Below the pieces are notes generated by a model. It did not search any database. It was given only the letters and a program-made list of their open reading frames with translations, and was not told where the DNA came from. This document shows, piece after piece, positions 5,772 through 10,575 of a stretch of 10,575 nt of DNA (its first letter is position 1; each line of letters opens with the position of its first letter). The DNA is from a bacterium (GTDB lineage Bacteria; Babelota; Babeliae; Babelales; RVW-14). A program made the position numbers and the translations under genes. The stretch lies in assembly GCA_023249935.1 (NCBI GenBank), contig JAHFBQ010000055.1:1-10575 (forward strand), read 5' to 3'.

Positions 5772-6968
5772 CTAAATAGAGTTATCTTCATCTATTCCAG
5801 CACCTTTTTCAACTAAAACCGGTAAATCTACAGGAGCCATAAAATTTTTATAAAACGCTGCTAAAGAGTCACTGGTAAAGAAGGTTTCACACACATACTT
5901 ATAAAGCTCTTTTTGCTTGTATTGATTCATGACGTGCGGATTACTCGTAACTACAGCCGCTTTATATTGAACAGGAAGTGAATACCAGATTTCTTCAAAT
6001 TCATTTCTGTAAACAGTCAAATCATTTTTACCATAGAAAAACAGAACAGGAGTCTCTTTAATTTGAGATAAATAGTCGCAAAGATGTATGTCTTGTTCAA
6101 TATCCAGATCCCAAACATTATTCGCAAGCCACAAGATCATGTCCTGAAACCATACTTGCTGCGATAACCAGTACTCTTTAAATCCCCCAGTTTGCGGCTT
6201 ACAAAGCAACCTTAAATCATACCGATATTTATCAATCATTTTCTGAAAACTATTCCAGCAGCCATCCACAACAATTCGATCAAAAAGACCTGGATGCAGC
6301 GCCTGGGCCTTAAGCATAAGAACTGAGCCAAAACATACAGATACACCATAGACATGTTCATACTTTTTAAGAGCTTTAAAGCCCTTGACCACCGCCGCTA
6401 TATCACGCTCCTCTACGGCACCTAAGCGAGAATATCGAGAATCTATACCAAAAGTATTCATTGCCAAGTCACAAGTAACCCAACTAGAAGGAGCAGTAAG
6501 ATACGTGGGTTCATAGCCATGACCACGATAGTCGAAAATTACAACATCATAATTTTCAAACATCTTGACGAATGGAGCCATGATTTCACGTTCATTCGTA
6601 AAACCAGCCGCAGTGACAACAAGATTCTTACTTCCACGATCGAAGTAGGTACATTTAATTTCAAGACCATCATCAGTCATTAATGAAACTAATTGACCGC
6701 GATCGGGGTTACTTGGATCAATATGATGAGCGCGAACCGCTGCAACATCACGTACAAATGAAGTTTTAAAGCACTGAGAATCGTTCAAATACCCAAATTC
6801 ACGCTTAGCAAAATCTTCAACAACCTTAGGAAGCCCAAAACCTTTTTCAGCCCCCAAAACAATCTCTGTTTTATATTCATAGCTAAATTGCTTCAACTCA
6901 GCAGATACAAATTTCAGTTGGCACAGAGCAAAAGTAGTCACAATGATGAAAGTATACAATCTGTTCAT
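5772..6968 (-). CDS. Secreted alpha/beta-hydrolase-fold protein
   Basis: A 398-residue protein with a signal peptide at 1-23 (MNR, then a hydrophobic core YTFIIVTTFAL, cleavage VSA|EL). An alpha/beta-hydrolase core follows. A probable oxyanion strand NLVVTAAGF is at 115-123, and VVIFDYRGHG is at 142-151. The nucleophile elbow YGVSVCFGS is at 207-215 (Ser210). A probable acid, Asp316, lies in FFYGKNDLTV, and a probable His345 lies in SNPHVMN. The triad assignment is by motif position. The elbow reads G-x-S-x-C instead of G-x-S-x-G. Substrate is unknown: esterase, lipase or peptidase are all possible. Residues 24-110 and the tail after 365 match nothing I recognise. The start at 6968 has AAAGGA 5 bases upstream. 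It is the first gene of the six-gene minus-strand run and shares an intergenic region with sufS. Confidence 0.82.
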   Translation of the reverse strand: MNRLYTFIIVTTFALCQLKFVSAELKQFSYEYKTEIVLGAEKGFGLPKVVEDFAKREFGYLNDSQCFKTSFVRDVAAVRAHHIDPSNPDRGQLVSLMTDDGLEIKCTYFDRGSKNLVVTAAGFTNEREIMAPFVKMFENYDVVIFDYRGHGYEPTYLTAPSSWVTCDLAMNTFGIDSRYSRLGAVEERDIAAVVKGFKALKKYEHVYGVSVCFGSVLMLKAQALHPGLFDRIVVDGCWNSFQKMIDKYRYDLRLLCKPQTGGFKEYWLSQQVWFQDMILWLANNVWDLDIEQDIHLCDYLSQIKETPVLFFYGKNDLTVYRNEFEEIWYSLPVQYKAAVVTSNPHVMNQYKQKELYKYVCETFFTSDSLAAFYKNFMAPVDLPVLVEKGAGIDEDNSI

Positions 6969-6989
6969 ATCAGTCCTTTTTAAATCTCA

Positions 6990-7018
6990 ATTTGACCAAG
7001 CACAACGATCTTTCACAA
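6990..7018 (-). promoter_or_regulatory. Candidate promoter for the six-gene minus-strand run
   Basis: On the minus strand TTGTGA (complement of 7013-7018) and TCAAAT (complement of 6990-6995) are 17 bases apart. Each matches the sigma-70 boxes at 4 of 6 positions. Initiation would leave a leader of about 15 bases before the hydrolase ATG. The match is modest; it is proposed because the run needs a promoter in this gap. Confidence 0.3.
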
Positions 7019-7046
7019 TATTGTTAGACAAGACTCTTTGTTAGAC
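7015..7046. repeat. Palindrome plus direct repeat in the divergent intergenic region
   Basis: ACAATATTGT (7015-7024) is a perfect 10-base palindrome overlapping the candidate minus-strand -35 box. TTGTTAGAC occurs twice, at 7021-7029 and 7038-7046, 17 bases apart. Such symmetry between divergent genes could be a repressor operator, but short AT-rich repeats also arise by chance. Confidence 0.35.
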
Positions 7047-7105
7047 CTAAACTTGGATCGAACGCCAAAGATAGATCATCACCACAAAAAATCAAGCGCA
7101 CCCCC

Positions 7106-7130
7106 TGGTGTAGCACACCACATCATTTTT
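7106..7130 (+). promoter_or_regulatory. Hairpin and T-run directly before the sufS start
   Basis: TGGTGT (7106-7111) pairs with ACACCA (7115-7120) around an AGC triloop. CATCATTTTT then leads straight into the ATG at 7131. There is no Shine-Dalgarno sequence. The structure resembles a small attenuator or leader hairpin; function is inferred. Confidence 0.4.
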
Positions 7131-8369
7131 ATGGATAACAGAACACTGAGCACACATTTCCCCATTTTTGCAGCTGCGGGTACAATCAGCCAGCCACTTA
7201 TCTACCTTGACAATGCCGCAACTACACAAAAGCCAAAGTCCGTCATTGATTCAATAAGCAATTTTTATTCAACCGCCAATGCCAACGTACATCGCGGCCT
7301 CTACCCCCTCGCCGAAAAAGCAACAACCCTCTACGAAGATGTTCGCAATACCGTAGCGCAATTTATTAATGCCTACGAAATTACCGAGATCGTCTTCACC
7401 AAGGGCACCACTGAAGCAATTAATTTGATAGCACATAGCTGGGGTTCACAACACCTTGCCAACAGCGATGTCATCCTACTCTCACAAGTTGAACACCACG
7501 CAAACCTTCTGCCTTGGCTTGAGCTTGCTAGAAAAAATAAGCTCGTGATTCGCTACATACCGTATGATGCCAAAACTAAGAAGCTTTCACTCGTGAACAT
7601 TGATCTAACAGGCGTTAAATTACTAGCGGTACAACACACCTCAAATGTACTGGGCAATGTCTGGGATGATAATTTTGCAAACTTATACTCATTAATCACC
7701 GAAGTTAAAAAAGGTGGAGGCGCCGTACTGCTTGATGCAGCCCAATCAATCGCCCACCTACCGATCGATGTTCAGTCATTACAAACAGATTTTTTTGTCT
7801 TCTCCGGCCACAAAGTATATGGTCCTACTGGTATTGGTGTTTTATACATACACAAACGCTGGCACAATGATCTACAGCCCTATCAAGTTGGTGGTTCAAT
7901 GATCCTTAGCGTTTCATATGAAAATGCCACTTGGGGATCAATGCCCCACCTCTTGGAGGCGGGAACACCGCCTATAGCTAGTGCCATTGGCTTGCAAACA
8001 GCACTCAATTTTATGGCTCACTACGCACCATTCTCTGAGCTTACCAAGCACGAAACAATGCTCTGTATGAAACTTGCTCATGCCTTGGGAAAAATACCCG
8101 GAATTCATATTGCTACCGCTCATGAAAACGTCACCAATCAGCATATGGTAAGCTTTTACCATGACACTGTACACGCCCACGACCTAGCAAGTTTCTTAGG
8201 TGAAAAAAACATTGCAGTAAGAGCCGGCAACCATTGCGCGCAACCGCTTATCGATCTGCTCAATATACCCGCACTTGTACGCGTCAGCATTGGTATGTAC
8301 AATACACAACAGGATGTTGATGCTATATTGCAAGCACTGACAGCTACCATTAACCATTTAACTGTATAA
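7131..8369 (+). CDS. sufS: Cysteine desulfurase SufS
   Basis: This PLP enzyme (412 residues) removes sulfur from cysteine as a persulfide for Fe-S cluster assembly in the cytoplasm. Visible motifs are YLDNAATTQKP (25-35), NANVHRG (50-56), and TKGTTEAINLIA (90-101). Further on are EHHANLLPW (121-129), LDAAQS (201-206), and FSGHKVYGPTG (224-234), with PLP-binding Lys228. RAGNHCAQP (364-372) carries catalytic Cys369. The family usually has GHHC here, so the Asn is a mild variant. Length matches class II SufS (about 406). The ORF continues upstream to a TTG at 7038, but those 31 residues (including HHHKK) look non-coding. The ATG at 7131 gives a normal N-terminus, although no ribosome site is visible. 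sufU follows after 6 bases. Confidence 0.93.
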   Translation: MDNRTLSTHFPIFAAAGTISQPLIYLDNAATTQKPKSVIDSISNFYSTANANVHRGLYPLAEKATTLYEDVRNTVAQFINAYEITEIVFTKGTTEAINLIAHSWGSQHLANSDVILLSQVEHHANLLPWLELARKNKLVIRYIPYDAKTKKLSLVNIDLTGVKLLAVQHTSNVLGNVWDDNFANLYSLITEVKKGGGAVLLDAAQSIAHLPIDVQSLQTDFFVFSGHKVYGPTGIGVLYIHKRWHNDLQPYQVGGSMILSVSYENATWGSMPHLLEAGTPPIASAIGLQTALNFMAHYAPFSELTKHETMLCMKLAHALGKIPGIHIATAHENVTNQHMVSFYHDTVHAHDLASFLGEKNIAVRAGNHCAQPLIDLLNIPALVRVSIGMYNTQQDVDAILQALTATINHLTV

Positions 8370-8375
8370 ATTATC

Positions 8376-8771
8376 ATGAGTTCACTCTATCATGACGAAT
8401 TAATCGAACATTATAAATCATCACCTTACCGTAAAGCCATTCCTTCACCTACAATTGCACATGGTGATATCAATGTTTCATGTGGTGATAAAATCGATAT
8501 TATGATCTCGGCACAGAACAATCACATTACTGACATTGGGTTTCAGGGTAGCGGCTGCGTCATCAGCCAAGCAGCAACGTCTATGCTCTGTGAAAAAATT
8601 GAGAACATGGATCTCGACGAAGTCTTAGAGCTTGATGACAAGGACATCTTAACCCTTATTAATATCGAACTTGGACCGGTCCGCATGAAATGTGCCACAC
8701 TTGGCCTACTCATCATCAAAGATGGTATTCAAATCTGGAAAAAAACTTTATCAACAGACTCTCAGCCGTAA
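8376..8771 (+). CDS. sufU: SufU/IscU-like Fe-S assembly protein
   Basis: The 131-residue cytoplasmic protein has the NifU_N/IscU fold. It begins LYHDELIEHYKSSPYR (4-19), close to the family N-terminus. The three conserved cysteines are present: Cys36 in VSCGD (with Asp38), Cys61 in GSGCVIS, and Cys106 in VRMKCATLG. In Bacillus-type SufU these residues bind zinc and accept sulfur from SufS; in IscU the same positions hold a nascent Fe-S cluster. The pairing with a class II SufS just upstream favours SufU. At 131 residues it is a little shorter than B. subtilis SufU. No clear ribosome site precedes the ATG, which is 6 bases after the sufS stop, so coupled translation is likely. Confidence 0.92.
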   Translation: MSSLYHDELIEHYKSSPYRKAIPSPTIAHGDINVSCGDKIDIMISAQNNHITDIGFQGSGCVISQAATSMLCEKIENMDLDEVLELDDKDILTLINIELGPVRMKCATLGLLIIKDGIQIWKKTLSTDSQP

Positions 8772-8782
8772 AAGGGGGATGT

Positions 8783-10345
8783 ATGCTTACCATGCAATTA
8801 GCCGACCAAGATTTTTGGGGCAATAATACAGAAGGCTTTGTCTTCTTCTTAGGTGAAAATCTCGATGGTTTTGTAAATCATGCACACCTTGAACACATCG
8901 AGCAGCAGTATTACCCTCACCTACGAACTGTGCTCAAACGACACAAATTTGAAGGCAAAAAAGGGCAACTCTACACACTAACTGCCCCAAACAATGACCA
9001 GATCAAACAGTTTATTTTTATCGGCCTTGGCAAGCAGTCTAAAAAATCTTACATCGATCTTGAAACACTACGCCGCGCACTTGGCACCATGGTCCTCACA
9101 CTGAAAAAGCTTTCAATTGAAACTGCAATTTTTTCTTTACCAAATGAAGAAATATATAAAATCAGCGCTGAAGAACTTCTTAAACAGACTGCCATTGCCG
9201 CCCTCATGGCCTCTTATGATTTTACTGAATTGAAAAGTAACAAAGATAGTCACCCTGAATGGAACGGCAACCTCTTCATTAAAATTGCTGATGACAAAAA
9301 AGGAAACTTTGCTTCAGCCCTACAACAAGCAACCATCATTGGTGATGCCATGAACCAAGTACGCCGTTGGTGCGATCTTCCAGGCAACTTTGCAACCCCA
9401 ACCTATCTCAGCCAAGAAGTCGAAAAAATTGCAGCTGAACACCATCTTGCATGCACCGTTTTTGGTCATGAAAAGGCAGCAGAGTTGGGAATGGGCGGCT
9501 TTCTGGCTGTCGATGCAGGCTCTCATCAAGATGGCAAATTTGTCGTACTTGAGTACAAAACAAAAGAAAAAAATGCTCCAACTATCGCACTCGTAGGCAA
9601 GGGAATTACCTTTGATACAGGCGGGATCAGTCTTAAGCCATCGGAGAGTATGCACGGCATGAAATACGACATGTCCGGCGCCGCTGCAGCTATCGCTGTT
9701 ATGAAAATAATCGCTCAGCTCAAACCAGAAGTCAATGTAGTCAGCGTCACCCCATTCGTTGAAAATATGCCTGATGGCAGCGCTCAACGCCAAGATGACG
9801 TCATACGCTTTATGAATGGCAAAACAGCTGAGATCAAAAGCACCGATGCCGAGGGCCGATTAATACTTGCTGACGGCTTGTGTTATGCAGAAAAATTTTA
9901 TACTCCTGAGACTATTATCGATATTGCAACACTGACTGGAGCTTGCCTTATCGCTCTTGGTTATTATTACACCGGCCTTATGACGCAAGACGATACCTTA
10001 CTTGAAGTATTACCAAAGATTGGTTTCGCCACCGGTGATCGCACCTGGCCTTTACCGCTTGATGACGATTTTAAAGCGGCTAATAACTCCCCTATAGCCG
10101 ACCTACGAAATACTGGATCTGGTGAATATAAAGCAGGCACCATCACTGCAGGCTGTTTCTTGCAGGAATTTGTTAAAAATGCTCGCTGGGCACACCTTGA
10201 TATCGCAGGAACAGCTGACGGCGTTCCAGGTATCAGCTATCTAGGACGTGGTTCAGCAGGTGCAAGTATTCGCCTCCTGGTTGAATTTGTCATGAATTAT
10301 CGCACCTACATGGGAACCACTCAGATCCCAGAACATGAGGCTTAA
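8783..10345 (+). CDS. pepA: Leucyl aminopeptidase, M17 family (PepA)
   Basis: This cytosolic two-metal aminopeptidase (520 residues) removes N-terminal residues from peptides and forms hexamers by family. The C-terminal catalytic domain holds VGKGITFDTGGISLKPS (271-287), with metal ligands Lys273 and Asp278 and catalytic Lys285. KYDMSGAAAA is at 294-303 (Asp296). The signature STDAEGRLILADGL is at 353-366 (Asp355, Glu357, Arg359). The usual NTDAEGR reads STDAEGR here, a mild variant. LPGNFATPTYLS is at 199-210. The N-terminal 170 residues are the variable macro-like domain. The ATG at 8783 is chosen for the strong AAAGGGGG ribosome site 5 bases upstream; extending to 8690 would run back into sufU. 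It follows sufU by 11 bases, probably in one operon, with no clear functional link. Confidence 0.95.
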   Translation: MLTMQLADQDFWGNNTEGFVFFLGENLDGFVNHAHLEHIEQQYYPHLRTVLKRHKFEGKKGQLYTLTAPNNDQIKQFIFIGLGKQSKKSYIDLETLRRALGTMVLTLKKLSIETAIFSLPNEEIYKISAEELLKQTAIAALMASYDFTELKSNKDSHPEWNGNLFIKIADDKKGNFASALQQATIIGDAMNQVRRWCDLPGNFATPTYLSQEVEKIAAEHHLACTVFGHEKAAELGMGGFLAVDAGSHQDGKFVVLEYKTKEKNAPTIALVGKGITFDTGGISLKPSESMHGMKYDMSGAAAAIAVMKIIAQLKPEVNVVSVTPFVENMPDGSAQRQDDVIRFMNGKTAEIKSTDAEGRLILADGLCYAEKFYTPETIIDIATLTGACLIALGYYYTGLMTQDDTLLEVLPKIGFATGDRTWPLPLDDDFKAANNSPIADLRNTGSGEYKAGTITAGCFLQEFVKNARWAHLDIAGTADGVPGISYLGRGSAGASIRLLVEFVMNYRTYMGTTQIPEHEA

Positions 10346-10361
10346 TCATTGACTAGATCAT

Positions 10362-10414
10362 AATTTGTGACACGCAGTTCTACTTAAATTAAGCATGACC
10401 ACGTGTCACAAATT
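10362..10414 (+). terminator. Perfect 13-bp inverted repeat after pepA, possible terminator
   Basis: AATTTGTGACACG (10362-10374) and CGTGTCACAAATT (10402-10414) are exact complements separated by 27 bases. A modest T-rich stretch (GATTTTG) follows on the plus strand. The long loop and poor T-tract are atypical for an intrinsic terminator. The arms also contain TGTGA and TCACA, so a protein-binding site is an alternative. It lies between pepA and the tRNA-Val promoter. Confidence 0.5.
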
Positions 10415-10418
10415 GATT

Positions 10419-10447
10419 TTGACTTCAGCCCCTTTTTACTCTATTAT
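10419..10447 (+). promoter_or_regulatory. Promoter for tRNA-Val
   Basis: TTGACT (10419-10424, 5 of 6) and TATTAT (10442-10447, 5 of 6) are spaced exactly 17 bases apart. Initiation near 10454 gives a leader of about 40 bases before the tRNA. A TATATT at 10482-10487 is too close to the tRNA and has no partner -35 box. Confidence 0.65.
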
Positions 10448-10493
10448 TTCTGTCACTGATCGCGTAAGTTGATCATGACATTATATTGGTTAT

Positions 10494-10570
10494 GGGCGAA
10501 TAGCTCAGTTGGTTAGAGCATCTGCCTTACAAGCAGGGGGTCACAGGTTCGAGTCCTGTCTCGCCCACCA
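10494..10570 (+). tRNA. tRNA-Val (anticodon TAC)
   Basis: A complete 77-base cloverleaf with encoded CCA: D stem GCTC/GAGC, anticodon stem TCTGC/GCAGG with loop CTTACAA, T stem ACAGG/CCTGT with loop TTCGAGT. Anticodon TAC reads GTA and, by wobble, other valine codons. The acceptor stem GGGCGAA/CTCGCCC pairs at six positions; position 7-66 is an A-C mismatch. Only five bases remain after the gene, so whether more tRNAs follow cannot be seen. Confidence 0.96.
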
Positions 10571-10575
10571 TAATC

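Noticed and set aside
7038..7130. N-terminal extension of SufS from a TTG codon
   Set aside because: The 31 extra residues have no family counterpart, the codon lacks a ribosome site, and the stretch holds a hairpin and repeats typical of a leader.
9320..9793. 157-codon minus-strand ORF inside pepA
   Set aside because: It lies fully opposite the conserved catalytic core of pepA and shows no recognisable domain.

Overview
The window looks like a gene-dense, fairly AT-rich bacterial chromosome segment. It holds ten protein genes (one cut by the left edge) and two tRNA genes, with almost no free space. There are no insertion sequences, phage genes, CRISPR repeats or signs of recent transfer. 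Typical Sec signal peptides, the housekeeping gene set and several proteins with no recognisable relatives fit an uncultivated, possibly host-associated Gram-negative-type lineage. My best guess is Candidatus Dependentiae (TM6) or something similar. That rests on general impression only and is low confidence.

Layout. At 1-219 (minus) is the N-terminal part of an MgtE-type magnesium transporter, divergent from rluD (373-1308, plus), a 23S rRNA pseudouridine synthase. A consensus-like promoter then drives an initiator tRNA-fMet (1400-1476). This tRNA converges on a minus-strand run of six genes that ends at a shared bidirectional terminator around 1496-1523. Read in transcription order from 6968 down to 1508, the run encodes: a secreted alpha/beta hydrolase, a secreted protein of unknown function, a biotin carboxylase, a biotin carrier protein, a MerR-type DNA-binding protein with a low-complexity tail, and the tRNA pseudouridine synthase TruB. 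Gaps are 9 and 20 bases, then overlaps of 10 and 32 bases, then a 65-base gap holding an inverted repeat that overlaps the truB ribosome binding site.

A divergent intergenic region (6969-7130) separates this run from a plus-strand operon: sufS (cysteine desulfurase), sufU (Fe-S scaffold or sulfur acceptor) and pepA (M17 leucyl aminopeptidase), with gaps of 6 and 11 bases. A perfect 13-bp inverted repeat follows pepA. A near-consensus promoter and a tRNA-Val(UAC) then close the window.

How the genes fit together. The biotin carboxylase and carrier form the two halves of an acyl-CoA carboxylase alpha chain; no carboxyltransferase is in view. SufS and SufU supply sulfur for Fe-S cluster assembly, but SufB, SufC and SufD are not here. 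RluD, TruB and the two tRNAs belong to translation. The two exported proteins at the head of the six-gene run are the least understood part. I see no convincing new defence or mobile system. The points most worth a second look are the split carboxylase alpha chain, the structured truB leader, the unknown secreted pair, and the unusual sufS leader.
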